From Murdochiella vaginalis (GTDB taxonomy: Bacteria; Bacillota; Clostridia; Tissierellales; Peptoniphilaceae), in assembly GCF_900119705.1 (NCBI RefSeq), contig NZ_LT632322.1, forward strand, positions 558,001 through 622,000: 64,000 nucleotides of DNA, in the 5' to 3' direction. This document shows, piece by piece, positions 1-9,774 of this stretch. Made by a program: the position numbers and the translations under genes. Below the pieces are notes generated by a model. The model made no database searches and was not told the origin of the DNA. It saw only the letters and a list, made by a program, of their open reading frames with translations. Each line of letters starts with the position of its first letter. Positions within the stretch are counted from its first letter, which is position 1.

Positions 1-2
1 AT

Positions 3-293
3 ATTTTCGACTTTATTCTTCAGTCAATACGTCATCATGTTGGCTTTGGGCTGCAATTTATTCGCACAGGTATATGCTCGTGGAACAGACGGCTGCAAAA
101 TGGTGCAATAAAAGTTATGCAATGTTGGATAGAGGATACCGGTCTTTCGTTGAAAGAGATATCACCTGAACTCTAGGAATTTTTAGAGAACGCTATCTCT
201 GTCCTTATTTGCGATGATGAGGTTATCGATCAACTGATTGCAATACGGGACAACACTTATTCAACAATGCAGAATAGGGATATTGATTCTTAA
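3..293 (+). pseudogene. Decayed 3' end of an unidentified gene
   Basis: Frame 3 from the window edge reads as plausible protein for about 96 codons (ending in a segment with VIDQLIAIRDNT and then TAA at 291-293), but a TAG at 174-176 interrupts it after the words KEISPEL. The flanks of the stop remain protein-like, so I read this as the tail of a gene that entered from the left and has acquired a nonsense codon. I do not recognise the family. It could also be an intact downstream gene read with a sequencing error. Confidence 0.35.
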
Positions 294-533
294 GGAAAAA
301 GCCCTGAACAGCTTCCACGTACGGGTCTACGTTCTCGGCCCGGTTTCCTTGTACGAGGCAAGGCTTCAAGGGAGGTGTAGACATCAATCCGGTCATCTCA
401 ATCCACGTGGAGACGGTAGCGCTTTTGTCCGGGTGAGTGCGTGGAATAGATGTTTCGTTCCATAATTGGACGGGTCCGAATTCTCAAAAGGAAGAGAATT
501 CGCGTTCATAAAATGCAGAGAGGAGAAAAGAAG

Positions 534-1391
534 ATGATTGGAGCAATCCTAGGAGATATTGTGGGATCAAGATTTGAATTTCAGCCCATCAAGTCCAAGA
601 ATTTCCTTCTTTTTTCGGAGGAATCGGATTACACGGATGATTCTTTGATGACCATTGCGGTGGGGCTAGCTTTGAAACAAGCCTTTGCGGATAAGAAGGA
701 AAAGGACGAGGCCTTTTTGCAAGATCAATTTATCCGGACCATGCAGTCTATTGGCCGCTCCTATCCAAATCCTACGGGGGCTTATGGTGGCTCTTTTTCA
801 CAGTGGTTAGTGACAAAGAATCCTGAGCCTTATAATAGCTGGGGAAATGGCTCAGCCATGCGAGCTTCCGCCTGTGGTGAATTGGCGGAATCATTGGAGC
901 AGGCGCTGTTTTTTGCGGAGCAAAGTGCCCTTGTCAGTCATAACCATCCGGAAGGCATCAAGGGCGCGCAAGCCACAGCGGCCGCTATTTTTCTGGCGAA
1001 ACGAGGCAAATCGAAAGAAGAGATTCGCCATTACATTTATCAACATTTCTATCCGGAGCGGTTGACCGTTGAAGAGATTCGTCCTCATTACGCCTTTGAT
1101 CCGTCCTGCCAGGGGACGGTTCCGCAGGCATTCGCTGCATTCTTTGATTCCATAGACTTTGAAGATGCTATTCGCAATGCGATTTCCTTAGGAGGAGATG
1201 CGGATACGCTTGGTGCCATTACCGGTTCCGTGGCTTGGCCTTTCTATTTAAAACAAAATGGTCTTTCGGAAGCAATGAAAGAGATGGTGAGTCATGCTTT
1301 GCATATTCTCCCATCGGAATTTAGAGCGTTTTTAAAGGAATACGAGGACGACTTTATTCAAACGTTATGCTTTTGTGGGCGTAGGGAATAG
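534..1391 (+). CDS. ADP-ribosylglycohydrolase family protein
   Basis: Probable cytoplasmic ADP-ribosyl-glycohydrolase of the DraG/ARH family, which removes ADP-ribose from proteins or small molecules using a binuclear Mg2+ centre. The 285-residue product shows the family's metal-binding motifs: GDIVGSRFEF at the N-terminus, YTDDSLMT near residue 40, the SWGNGSAMR segment near residue 103, SHNHPEGIKGAQA near residue 138, and GGDADTLGAITG near residue 220. The ATG at 534 was chosen over an in-frame upstream ATG because it has a GAGGAG site about ten bases before it and starts directly with the conserved motif. It stands alone, followed by a hairpin terminator. Family assignment is secure; the substrate is not known. 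Confidence 0.9.
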   Translation: MIGAILGDIVGSRFEFQPIKSKNFLLFSEESDYTDDSLMTIAVGLALKQAFADKKEKDEAFLQDQFIRTMQSIGRSYPNPTGAYGGSFSQWLVTKNPEPYNSWGNGSAMRASACGELAESLEQALFFAEQSALVSHNHPEGIKGAQATAAAIFLAKRGKSKEEIRHYIYQHFYPERLTVEEIRPHYAFDPSCQGTVPQAFAAFFDSIDFEDAIRNAISLGGDADTLGAITGSVAWPFYLKQNGLSEAMKEMVSHALHILPSEFRAFLKEYEDDFIQTLCFCGRRE

Positions 1392-1459
1392 AATTCATCG
1401 GAATTCGAAGGAGCAGTCTTGACCGAATGTTGAGACTTGAATGGAACGCAATCTCTAAA

Positions 1460-1486
1460 GCCACTCCTTGCGGGGTGGCTTTTATC
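1460..1486 (+). terminator. Rho-independent terminator after the glycohydrolase gene
   Basis: An eight-base stem GCCACTCC/GGGGTGGC with a TTGC loop is followed by TTTTAT. Almost the same 33-bp segment, starting ATCTCT[A/G]AAG, recurs at 12574-12606 inside a broken toxin gene. Confidence 0.75.
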
Positions 1487-1522
1487 GCGAAAAGATATTT
1501 TCGCATTAGAGTCTCCATCCTG

Positions 1523-1559
1523 TTGACAGGATAAAAACTAAGAGTTAGCATTAGATAAC
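1523..1559 (+). promoter_or_regulatory. tetR promoter with overlapping operator (site A)
   Basis: TTGACA at 1523-1528 and TAGCAT at 1546-1551 are separated by 17 bp. The palindrome GTTAGCATTAGATAAC (1544-1559) lies over the -10 element, as expected for autorepression. The same 16-bp geometry recurs at 2203, 5781 and 21760. Confidence 0.7.
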
Positions 1560-1590
1560 ATGATAGACGATACCGTCGATGGAGGAAATG

Positions 1591-2187
1591 ATGCGAGTGA
1601 TTAAATCTAAAAGCGAGCGTAAAAAGGAAATTATGGAAGCGGCGAAGTCTGTCTTCCTGGAAAAAGGCTTTGAAAAAACCACCATGGAAGACATCATTGC
1701 AGAAACCTCCCTTTCCAAGGGGGGGTTCTACCACTACTATGCCTCCACCACCGACATCCTCCACGATCTGATGATTGAAGGCATCGCCTACCGCATTAAC
1801 ATCATAAAGCAGACGGTCGGTCAAGCCTCGGCATGGGACGACGAAAGTTTGGTCAACCTGATGGTGGATAAGGTCTTGGATGAAAGCGACCTCATGAGCC
1901 TTTATGTTATCTATCTTCAGGCCTCCCAGAGAAATCAGGCTCTGAGAGATCTTTTTCAGGAACTGAAGAAGGATAACCGTGCCATGTTTGAAGAAAGTTT
2001 TGGAACGGAATCGCAAAAAGGTATGGAATATTTCTATTCCGACCTCCTGCTCCATTTCATGAATACCATCATGTTGGGCTCAGAAATATTAGGCGCCCGG
2101 GAAGTCTTCCGTAAAAACCGGCCGCTTTTTGTGGCTATGATGAAGCTTGCTTTAGACTATGTGCGGGAGGGCAAGATGAATACCTAA
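1591..2187 (+). CDS. TetR/AcrR family transcriptional regulator
   Basis: A 198-residue TetR-type repressor. The N-terminal helix-turn-helix is clear: RKKEIMEAAKSVFLEKGFE, then TTMEDIIAETSLSKGGFYHYY ending in the usual recognition helix. The remaining helical domain would bind ligand and dimerise. The start at 1591 was chosen because GGAGG at 1581-1585 is correctly spaced for it; two ATG codons lie just upstream in frame. Its own promoter carries a 16-bp palindrome over the -10 box, and matching palindromes precede both ABC pairs downstream and a membrane methyltransferase at 21.8 kb, so I infer it controls all of them. The ligand is unknown; neighbours suggest a toxic or exported small molecule. 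Confidence 0.92.
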   Translation: MRVIKSKSERKKEIMEAAKSVFLEKGFEKTTMEDIIAETSLSKGGFYHYYASTTDILHDLMIEGIAYRINIIKQTVGQASAWDDESLVNLMVDKVLDESDLMSLYVIYLQASQRNQALRDLFQELKKDNRAMFEESFGTESQKGMEYFYSDLLLHFMNTIMLGSEILGAREVFRKNRPLFVAMMKLALDYVREGKMNT

Positions 2188-2194
2188 AAATTTT

Positions 2195-2226
2195 ATCCAT
2201 TAGTTAGCCGAGACCAACTAATGGAT
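2195..2226. promoter_or_regulatory. Operator palindrome before ABC pair 1 (site B)
   Basis: Arms ATCCATTAGTT and AACTAATGGAT (11 bp, perfect) surround a core containing GTTAGCCGAGACCAAC (2203-2218), which has the same 16-bp spacing as the palindrome over the tetR promoter. It lies between tetR and the first ABC gene. No T-tract follows, so it is unlikely to be a simple terminator. Confidence 0.65.
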
Positions 2227-2286
2227 TGTATCCTGATAAATCGTTTTTTCATGGCGTATTTGCGCTTAACGAGAAAGGAGTTTTCT

Positions 2287-4026
2287 ATGTCCGTTTACAA
2301 AAAAATGAAACCCTACGTGCCCGGCATGGGAGGCATTCTCATGTTGGCCTTCTTACTTATTATCGGATCTTCTGTTGCCCTCATTGCCGAGTACCAGGCG
2401 ATTTACTTATTTTTAGAAAAGATTTTGGCCGCATCCGGCCTGGAGGGTCTGACCCATTTGGTCACAATCCTTTGTCTTTGTGCCCTGGCCTACACTGTAA
2501 TCTACTTTATCGGTTGCATGGCCACCCACCTAGTCGCCTTCCGCCTGGAGGCAAACTTAAAAAAAGCCGGTATGGATGCTCTTTTAGAGGCCCCCTCGGC
2601 CTTTTTTGACAAGTATCCGTCCGGGAAAATCCGCAAGATGCTGGATGATAATACTGCCTTAACCCACACCAGCGTGGCCCATCTCTTGCCGGATTTGGCC
2701 GCTGCCTTCTTTGTTCCCCTCTTTGGCCTCATCTTGGCCGGCATGATCGACTGGCGACTCTGCGTCTTTATGATTTTGACGATTGTTGTCGGCGGCGTAA
2801 TTGGCCGCAAGATGATGGGAGAATCCTCCTTCATGGGCGAATACATGCAGGCCCAGGAGGCCATGGGGGCACATGCCGTGGAATATGTTCGCAATATGGG
2901 CGTGGTCAAGATCTTTAATGCCAACGTCAAGTCCATGAAAAACTTTTATGATTCCATCGCCAGCTATGCGGATAAGGTGCTGGCCTACAGCATGTCCTGC
3001 CGCATTCCTTACGTGACCTTCCAAACCTTTTTTAATTCTGTCTACCTTTTGCTCATCCCCTTGGCCTTCTTTTTCCTAGCCCAAGGGGAAGATCCCGAAC
3101 TCTACCTGACGAAGGCCATCTTTTATGTCCTCTTTTGCGGCATACTCTTCGTGGCCTTCATGAAGATTATGTATGTGGGCATGCATTCCTACCTGGCCTC
3201 CTCCTCCATCGACAAGATCGAAAGCCTGATTCAGGAAATGCAGACCGGTAAGCCGGCCTCCGGTTTCGTTGACCAAGCTACGGACGGTGCCATCGACTTT
3301 AAGCACGTCTCTTTTGCCTATGAAAAAGACAAGGTTTTAGAGGACGTAAGCTTTCATCTGGATGGGGGAAAGACCTACGCCCTGGTCGGCTCTTCCGGCG
3401 GGGGCAAGTCCACCTTAGCCAAGCTCATTGCCGGTTTCTATCCGGCTCAGGAAGGGGAAATCCTCCTCGGTGGCAGGGCTCTGTCGGAGTATTCGGAATT
3501 GGCTCGCACCCGGATGCTGGCTATGGTCTTTCAACATGCCAAGCTCTTTAAGACCACGATCTACGACAATGTTCAAATCGGCAATCCGGCGGCTTCTCGG
3601 GAGGAAGTCATGGAAGCCTTGAAACTGGCTCGCTGCGAAGATATTTTGGACAAGTTTCCTGACCGAGAGAAGACCCGGATCGGTTCCAAGGGCGTCCACC
3701 TTTCCGGTGGTGAGATCCAGCGCATCGCCATCGCCCGAGCCATCTTGAAAAATGCCCCCATCATCATTCTGGATGAAGCTTCGGCAGCAGCTGACCCGGA
3801 AAATGAATATGAAATCCAGCAGGCCTTCAGCAACCTCATGAAGGGAAAAACCGTTATCATGATTGCCCACCGGCTCTCTTCCATCCGCCAGGCGGATGAA
3901 ATTCTGGTCGTGGAGGAAGGTAAGATTATCGAGCGCGGTAGCCACCGGGATTTAATGGAAAAAAATGGGCGTTATGCCTATCTGCAGGGCCTTTATGCCC
4001 AAGCCAATGACTGGAGGGTCGCCTGA
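2287..4026 (+). CDS. ABC exporter half-transporter (TMD-NBD), pair 1 first subunit
   Basis: A 579-residue fusion of a six-helix membrane domain and an ATPase, the type IV exporter fold that works as a dimer with its neighbour. The ATPase domain has Walker A GSSGGGKST (about residue 367), signature LSGGE (about 472), Walker B IIILDEASA followed by AADPENE, and the H-loop in AHRLSS. The ATG at 2287 follows AAAGGAG with good spacing; the longer upstream frame starts within the operator palindrome and is unlikely. The next gene overlaps by one base (TGATG), so the two form one transcriptional and probably one functional unit. The TetR site just upstream implies ligand-induced expression. The substrate cannot be told from the sequence; drug, peptide or siderophore export are all possible. 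Confidence 0.9.
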   Translation: MSVYKKMKPYVPGMGGILMLAFLLIIGSSVALIAEYQAIYLFLEKILAASGLEGLTHLVTILCLCALAYTVIYFIGCMATHLVAFRLEANLKKAGMDALLEAPSAFFDKYPSGKIRKMLDDNTALTHTSVAHLLPDLAAAFFVPLFGLILAGMIDWRLCVFMILTIVVGGVIGRKMMGESSFMGEYMQAQEAMGAHAVEYVRNMGVVKIFNANVKSMKNFYDSIASYADKVLAYSMSCRIPYVTFQTFFNSVYLLLIPLAFFFLAQGEDPELYLTKAIFYVLFCGILFVAFMKIMYVGMHSYLASSSIDKIESLIQEMQTGKPASGFVDQATDGAIDFKHVSFAYEKDKVLEDVSFHLDGGKTYALVGSSGGGKSTLAKLIAGFYPAQEGEILLGGRALSEYSELARTRMLAMVFQHAKLFKTTIYDNVQIGNPAASREEVMEALKLARCEDILDKFPDREKTRIGSKGVHLSGGEIQRIAIARAILKNAPIIILDEASAAADPENEYEIQQAFSNLMKGKTVIMIAHRLSSIRQADEILVVEEGKIIERGSHRDLMEKNGRYAYLQGLYAQANDWRVA

Positions 4027-5747
4027 TGAAAAGAAAATTACAAGAAACTTTTGCCCTTACGGAAAAAGGGGCGAGGGGCATGATGCGAGCATCGATCGCT
4101 TCCTTTTGCGTAAACATCACCTACATGGCGGCTATGATGGCCTTTTTTGCCTTTGCCCAGGACCTTTTGGCCGATGGAAATCTCAGTCAGCCGGCCTTTT
4201 ATCTGTTGGCCATGGTCGCCATCGTGGTACTCATGTATTTGGCTTTGGATTTTGAGTATCGGGCCACCTACAACACGACCTACGCGGAATCCCGAGATCT
4301 GCGCATTGCCATTGCCGACACCATGAAAAAACTCCCTTTGGGCTATTTTGCCAAACATGACTTGTCCGACCTGGCCCAGACCATGATGCAGGATGTTTTG
4401 GATATGGAGCACGCCTTTTCTCATGCTGTGCCTCAGGCCATCGGAGCGGGGATCTTTTTAGTCCTCATGCTCCTCATGATTGTAATCAGCAATTTTTGGA
4501 TTGGTCTGGCCATTCTTATCCCCACGGCAGTTAGCTTTGTCATCATCCTTCTTTCCAAGCGCTACCAAAAAAGCTTTGAGAAAAAGTTCTATGACCAAAG
4601 CCGAAAAAATGTGGAAATTATCCAGGATGCCATCGAAATGCAGCAAGAAATTCGCTCCTACAATCTGGTGGGAGAGAAAAGACGGGAAATTCACCAGGCC
4701 ATACGGGCAGCCGAAAAAATGCACATGCAAGCCGAAGTGGGACAGGGCATCCCGGTCATGTCGGCCATGACCATTGCCAAATTGGCCCTTGCCAGCACGA
4801 TCCTGACGGTGGCTTATTTTATGCTTAAGGGACAGATGACGGCCCTCTATGCCATCGGCTATATGATTGCCGCCACCCGCCTGACCTCCGCCATGGACGG
4901 CGTCAGCATGAACATCGCGGAACTCTTCCACATCGATGTCCGGGTAGATCGTATCAAGGAACTCCAAAACACACCAGTTCAAAGGGGACAGGAAGTGGAA
5001 CTGAAAAACTTTGATATTGAAGTGAAGGACCTCTCCTTTGCCTATGGAAACAATCCGGTTTTGAATGGGGTAAATTTTTCAGCTAAGCAGGGGGAAGTGA
5101 CGGCCTTGGTTGGACCTTCCGGGTCGGGTAAAACCACCATGATCCGGCTCCTCTCCCGCCTCTACGATGTGGACCGGGGCGAGATTACCATTGGCGGTCA
5201 TTCCCTAAAAGATATCGCTCCGGACTGCCTCTATCGGCAGATTTCCATGGTTTTTCAGGATGTGACCCTCTTTAATGGAACCGTCATGGAAAATATCCGC
5301 ATCGGCCGCAAAGATGCCAGTGATGAAGAAGTCATGGAAGCGGCCAGGAAGGCTCACTGCGACGACTTTATCGTAAAACTTCCCGAGGGCTACCAAACCC
5401 TGATCGGGGAGAACGGCAGCAAGCTTTCCGGAGGGGAAAGGCAAAGACTATCCATCGCCCGAGCCTTCTTAAAGGATGCTCCCATCCTCCTTCTGGACGA
5501 AATTTCCGCTTCCCTTGATGTGGAAAATGAGATGGCCATTCAAAAGAGCTTGAATGCCCTGATGAAAGACAAGACTGTGGTCATCATCTCTCATCGGATG
5601 AAGTCGATTGAAAATGTGAATCAGATTGTCGTCTTTGAAGAAGGCCGGGTGAATGGCATAGGTCGTCATGAGGAACTTATGACCCGCTCCAAGCTTTATC
5701 GGAACTTGGTGGAGAAGTCGAGTTTGACGGAAGCGTATGTCTATTAG
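4026..5747 (+). CDS. ABC exporter half-transporter (TMD-NBD), pair 1 second subunit
   Basis: The 573-residue partner of the preceding half-transporter, starting at an ATG that shares its first base with the upstream stop codon. Six membrane helices precede an ATPase domain with Walker A GPSGSGKTT, signature LSGGERQRL, Walker B ILLLDEISASLD and H-loop SHRMKS. The Walker B tail reads EISA rather than the usual EATS/ETSA, but the catalytic glutamate is present, as in its partner, so both ATP sites may be active. Codon use matches pair 1 and is clearly more GC-rich than pair 2 downstream. It ends just before the third copy of the TetR-type palindrome. Confidence 0.9.
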   Translation: MKRKLQETFALTEKGARGMMRASIASFCVNITYMAAMMAFFAFAQDLLADGNLSQPAFYLLAMVAIVVLMYLALDFEYRATYNTTYAESRDLRIAIADTMKKLPLGYFAKHDLSDLAQTMMQDVLDMEHAFSHAVPQAIGAGIFLVLMLLMIVISNFWIGLAILIPTAVSFVIILLSKRYQKSFEKKFYDQSRKNVEIIQDAIEMQQEIRSYNLVGEKRREIHQAIRAAEKMHMQAEVGQGIPVMSAMTIAKLALASTILTVAYFMLKGQMTALYAIGYMIAATRLTSAMDGVSMNIAELFHIDVRVDRIKELQNTPVQRGQEVELKNFDIEVKDLSFAYGNNPVLNGVNFSAKQGEVTALVGPSGSGKTTMIRLLSRLYDVDRGEITIGGHSLKDIAPDCLYRQISMVFQDVTLFNGTVMENIRIGRKDASDEEVMEAARKAHCDDFIVKLPEGYQTLIGENGSKLSGGERQRLSIARAFLKDAPILLLDEISASLDVENEMAIQKSLNALMKDKTVVIISHRMKSIENVNQIVVFEEGRVNGIGRHEELMTRSKLYRNLVEKSSLTEAYVY

Positions 5748-5780
5748 AAAGGAATAAAAGGTAATTTTTTTAAACTAATA

Positions 5781-5796
5781 GTTAGTACAAGCTAAC
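5781..5796. promoter_or_regulatory. Operator palindrome before ABC pair 2 (site C)
   Basis: GTTAGTACAAGCTAAC is a perfect GTTAG-N6-CTAAC palindrome located 19 bp before the first gene of ABC pair 2, the same 16-bp motif as over the tetR promoter. No convincing -35/-10 pair could be assigned around it. Confidence 0.65.
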
Positions 5797-5814
5797 TGAA
5801 ATGGAGATGAGTGA

Positions 5815-7725
5815 ATGAAGAAAAAAAATGATGAGTTGAGTTGCTCTGCTTCGGACAGCAAGAAACGCAAGCAAAATGAAAATTTAATAAGAGAGGTAGA
5901 GAGTCTAAACTTGGATGTTCCCGATGAGATTATGCAGCGAATCGAAAGGGATGTAGAGCAAAGCGAAAAAAAGCCTAAAATCAGTATGGGTGGTTTAAAT
6001 AAAGCGCTTATGAGTGTAGCGCCTGAGTATAAGGGTAGGATGCGACTTTCTGTTATTTTTGCGTGCATTGGAGAGCTTTTTAGTTTTTCTACTTATTTCT
6101 TTAGTGCTTATGCAGCAGGATGGCTTATAAAAAATGCCGGGGGTAACCCGGTCGGCTTTTAAACACTATTGAAATATGCTTTTTTTGCAATAGGATCACT
6201 GCTCCTGTACTTTATATTTACAGGATTTAGCACAACTATTTCACATAAAACCTCTTTTTCCATACTTGCAAAACTGAGACAGACTTTGTTTGAAAAATTA
6301 AAGGTAATTCCAATGGGATATTTGGTGGATAATCCTGTAGGTAAAATTAAGGTAATTATCATGGATCGAGTAGCAGATATGGAAGACTGGGTAGCCCATA
6401 TTATGCCGGAGCTACCGAGCAGGCTTTTGCATCCGATACTCTGCACAGTGATTTTGTTTTATCTAGATTGGCGTATAGGATTATCAATATTTGTGCCACT
6501 ACCAATTATTTTTGTCGGAATGATTACAATGATGTATAAATACCGTAGTAGAATGGCGGTGTGGTTATCAAGTTATGCAAATGTTGCCGACAGAAGTGCG
6601 GAATATGTTCGTGGAATTCCTGTAATCAAAGCATTTGCACAAGACAAAGCTTCGTATGGTAAATTTGCGGATGCGGTAAAATTCTACCATTTTTCAACGA
6701 TGAAATGGTGGAAGCAAAGTTGGTTTGGCAAAGCACTGATGACGGCTGCAATGATGACACCACAGATAGTGAGCTTGCCTTTAGCTTTTTATTTATATGG
6801 GAACGGGCAAATAGGCATTGAAACATTGCTTTTATCACTTATTCTGCCGTTTGCTATTCTTCCACAGGCTTTTGCAATCATTACGAGTTTTGAACTTTTT
6901 CAGATGGCTTCTAATACTTGGGCATCCATACAAGAATTGCTTGATATGCCTGTCCAAAAACGTCCTGATGCGGAAAATAAAGTTACTATAGATAGGGACA
7001 AGGGGATAAAATTTGATAATGTAAGTTTTTCTTATCATGACGGAACTGAGGTATTGCATAATATTTCTTTTGAAACAAGCCCCGGAGAAGTGACTGCGCT
7101 TGTCGGACCTTCAGGTGGCGGAAAATCTACCATTGCAAAGCTTTTAGCAGGCTTTTGGGATCAGTCATCGGGTAAAATTTCCATTGGTAATGTTGATACA
7201 AAGAATATTTCCTTTAAGCAGCTTGCGGAAGAGATCTCTTTTGTCTCACAAGATAACTTTCTTTTTGACGTAAGTATTAGAGATAATATTCGTCTTGGCA
7301 AGCCTAATGCAACCGAAGATGAAATTATTGCGGCGGCAAAAGCGGCTCATTGCCATGACTTTATTATGGCACTTCCTAATGGATATGATACCAAAGCGGG
7401 AGAAGCAGGAGGAGCCATGTCGGGCGGTGAAAGACAGAGAATAACTCTTGCCAGAGCAATTTTGAAACCTGCATCAACCATTATTTTGGATGAGGCAACA
7501 GCTTATGCCGATCCTGAAAACGAAGCTCTCATCCAAGAAGCAATATCGAATCTCGTAAAGGGGAAAAATCTTGTGATGGTTGCTCATAGGTTAAATACCA
7601 TCAAGCAGGCACATCAAATCATTCTCATTGATAAAGGTAAAATTATCGCCAAGGGGAAACATGAAGAACTGATGAAAGAGCCGCTTTATGCAAGCCTTTG
7701 GAAACAATATTTAGGGGAGGCGTAA
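5815..7725 (+). pseudogene. ABC exporter half-transporter, pair 2 first subunit, interrupted by in-frame TAA
   Basis: One frame runs from ATG 5815 (GGAG site at 5803) to the stop at 7725 and encodes a complete half-transporter of about 636 codons, except for a TAA at 6160-6162. The first piece is 115 residues: a charged soluble extension of roughly 70 residues, then the first membrane helix. The second piece resumes at once with membrane helices and has a full ATPase domain (Walker A GPSGGGKST, LSGGERQRI in the variant MSGGERQR, Walker B IILDEATAYADPENE, AHRLNT). The stop follows a GC-rich hairpin GCCGGGGGTAACCCGGTCGGC plus TTTT, which looks like a terminator. A TTG at 6169 could restart translation but would give a protein lacking helix 1. 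Base composition is markedly more AT-rich than pair 1, suggesting transfer. Confidence 0.8.
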
Positions 7726-7728
7726 GAC

Positions 7729-9465
7729 ATGGAGTTTATAAAATTATCATTCAAACTGGCAGGACAGTATAAAAATCGTCTTAAGGCGGGAATGTTTCTT
7801 ATTTTTCTACAAAATGCTTCCATGCTGTTTGCATTTTTCGCTCTCTTTCTTGCATTCGGTTGGATGAATGAAACTACCGGAGACCATATTTGGACGATTT
7901 TTGGAGTGCTCTTTGCTTCCTTTCTTTTTAATTTTTTGACAGGCTGGGCGAAAAGCGGTCTTAGTGACGGTGTTTTCTTTGGCATTTTCAAGGACTACAG
8001 ACTGGAAGTTGGCGAAAAACTTAAAAAGGCGCCTATGGGATATTTTGCAGAACAAAGCCTATCAAGAATTATGGCGGCATTTACCAATGTTATGAAGAGT
8101 CTTGAAAATTACTCTGCAATGAGTATCGACTTTGCTGTTTCAGGCATTTCAATATCCTTTTTCCTGTTGGTTGGGATGTTCGGTGTAAATACTAAAATTG
8201 GATTTTTAACTTTAATTTGTTTAATTCTTATTTGGCTATGCGTGTCTCTTATGATTAGTCTGGCAAAAAAAGAGATTGCACGTGAACATGCAGCGATTAC
8301 AAAGCTCGGTGATGCGTTAGTTGACAGCATTAGCGGGATTCCTGTGCTTCGCAGTTTTCCGTTTACAGAGGAAGGTGTTGTTGAAGAAATTCATTCTAAA
8401 TTGAATAATGCTTCTGAGGAGCTCAGACTTTCTCAAGTACATTTTGAAATCGTCTTTGTTATTTGTACGAGAATTTTTTCTACTGTTATTAATCTTTCGA
8501 GTCTTCTTGTTACATTATTTTCTTGTTATCTTTATACGAAAGGGGAAGTTTTATTACCACATGCACTTACCGTTTCGGCTGCCGGCTTTATGATTTTCGG
8601 CGGTTTAAAACAACTTGAAAATGCAGCCGTCCTCATGGTTAAAAATCCTGCCAATATGCAATATTTGGATGAGGTTTTAGATATTCCTGAAATAAGTGAC
8701 GGCACTTTAGAAGTTATGGAAAATCAGGATATCGTCTTTGATAAGGTGAGCTTTAGTTATGACAAAGGCAATCCTGTCTTAAAAGACCTTTCATTTACTA
8801 TTCCACAAGGGTCAAAGACAGCTATCGTAGGACCGTCAGGCTCCGGGAAAACAACAATAATCAATTTGATCTCTCGTTTTTATGATGTTGGCAGTGGTGA
8901 AATAAGATTAGGAAATAGGGATATACGAGATTATAAAGTAGAAAGTTTACTGAAAAATCTTTCACTTGTTTTCCAAAATGTTTATCTTTTTCAAGATACT
9001 ATAGAGAATAATATTCGCTTTGCAAATCCTAAGGCAAGTCATGAAGAAGTAGTAGAAGCCGCTAAAAAGGCTCGTTGCCATAATTTTATTATGGAACTTC
9101 CTGATGGCTATAACACCATGGTAGGTGAGGGTGGCAGTTCTCTTTCCGGTGGTGAAAAACAACGAATTTCTATTGCTAGAGCATTACTTAAAAATGCACC
9201 GATTATTCTTTTGGATGAAGCGACCAGCTCCGTTGATCCTGAAAATGAATATGAGATTTTGGCCGCGATTGAGGAATTGTCCAAAGGACACACGGTAGTT
9301 TCGATAGCTCACAGACTTTCAACTGTGAAAAAAGCCGATCAGATACTAGTGATTGATGACGGTAAATTGGTTCAAGAAGGCAAACATAACGATCTGATAA
9401 ATAGAGAAGGGATTTATTCGGCATTTATCAAGGCAAGAGAGCGAGCTGCAAGCTGGAGATTGTAA
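7729..9465 (+). CDS. ABC exporter half-transporter (TMD-NBD), pair 2 second subunit
   Basis: A 578-residue half-transporter starting 3 bp after the previous frame with AGGGGAGG upstream. It has a six-helix membrane domain and an ATPase with Walker A GPSGSGKTT, signature LSGGEKQRI, Walker B IILLDEATSSVDPENE and H-loop AHRLST, all intact. It would normally dimerise with the interrupted upstream subunit, so the pair may be inactive unless readthrough, reinitiation or partnering with pair 1 occurs. Like its partner it is AT-rich compared with the surrounding genes. A clear terminator follows at 9541. Confidence 0.9.
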   Translation: MEFIKLSFKLAGQYKNRLKAGMFLIFLQNASMLFAFFALFLAFGWMNETTGDHIWTIFGVLFASFLFNFLTGWAKSGLSDGVFFGIFKDYRLEVGEKLKKAPMGYFAEQSLSRIMAAFTNVMKSLENYSAMSIDFAVSGISISFFLLVGMFGVNTKIGFLTLICLILIWLCVSLMISLAKKEIAREHAAITKLGDALVDSISGIPVLRSFPFTEEGVVEEIHSKLNNASEELRLSQVHFEIVFVICTRIFSTVINLSSLLVTLFSCYLYTKGEVLLPHALTVSAAGFMIFGGLKQLENAAVLMVKNPANMQYLDEVLDIPEISDGTLEVMENQDIVFDKVSFSYDKGNPVLKDLSFTIPQGSKTAIVGPSGSGKTTIINLISRFYDVGSGEIRLGNRDIRDYKVESLLKNLSLVFQNVYLFQDTIENNIRFANPKASHEEVVEAAKKARCHNFIMELPDGYNTMVGEGGSSLSGGEKQRISIARALLKNAPIILLDEATSSVDPENEYEILAAIEELSKGHTVVSIAHRLSTVKKADQILVIDDGKLVQEGKHNDLINREGIYSAFIKARERAASWRL

Positions 9466-9540
9466 AAAAACAAAATGCTTCAAAGCAACCAATATTTAAG
9501 AATTAAATAGCTTTGTAAAGCGCATATAGACAATTTTTGA

Positions 9541-9575
9541 AGCGACTAAGAATAAAAAACTTAGTCGCTTTTATA
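9541..9575 (+). terminator. Terminator after ABC pair 2
   Basis: A perfect ten-base stem AGCGACTAAG/CTTAGTCGCT with a nine-base A-rich loop is followed by TTTTAT. A second small palindrome, CGTAATTTTTAAATTACG, follows immediately. Confidence 0.85.
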
Positions 9576-9717
9576 TCGTAATTTTTAAATTACGTAAATT
9601 GCAATAACAAGTTGCACATTGATCGTTGAGACGGTGGTATTGATGTCTTGTGAGGGCAAAAACACATAATATCCCGAAAAATGATAGTTCATTGCATAAT
9701 AAAGTCACAGTTTATTC

Positions 9718-9760
9718 TTGGCTATTCCCTTATTTTGAGCTAATATTTAAGGGAATAGGC
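9718..9760 (+). promoter_or_regulatory. fic promoter flanked by an inverted repeat
   Basis: TTGGCT (9718-9723), a 17-bp spacer and TAATAT (9741-9746) make a good promoter. The arms CTATTCCCTTA (9722-9732) and TAAGGGAATAG (9748-9758) form an 11-bp perfect inverted repeat that overlaps the -35 region and sits just after the -10, so a dimeric regulator bound here would block transcription. The Fic protein's own C-terminal winged helix is a candidate ligand for this site. Confidence 0.6.
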
Positions 9761-9774
9761 CAGGAGGTAAGGGA

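Noticed and set aside
238-465. 75-codon open frame at the left edge
   Set aside because: No ribosome site, protein-unlike composition, and it overlaps the end of a more plausible remnant frame.
6160-6168. Programmed readthrough or frameshift in the ABC gene
   Set aside because: No slippery sequence or known readthrough context (TAA followed by ACA), and no such case is known to me for this family. A nonsense mutation or sequence error is simpler.
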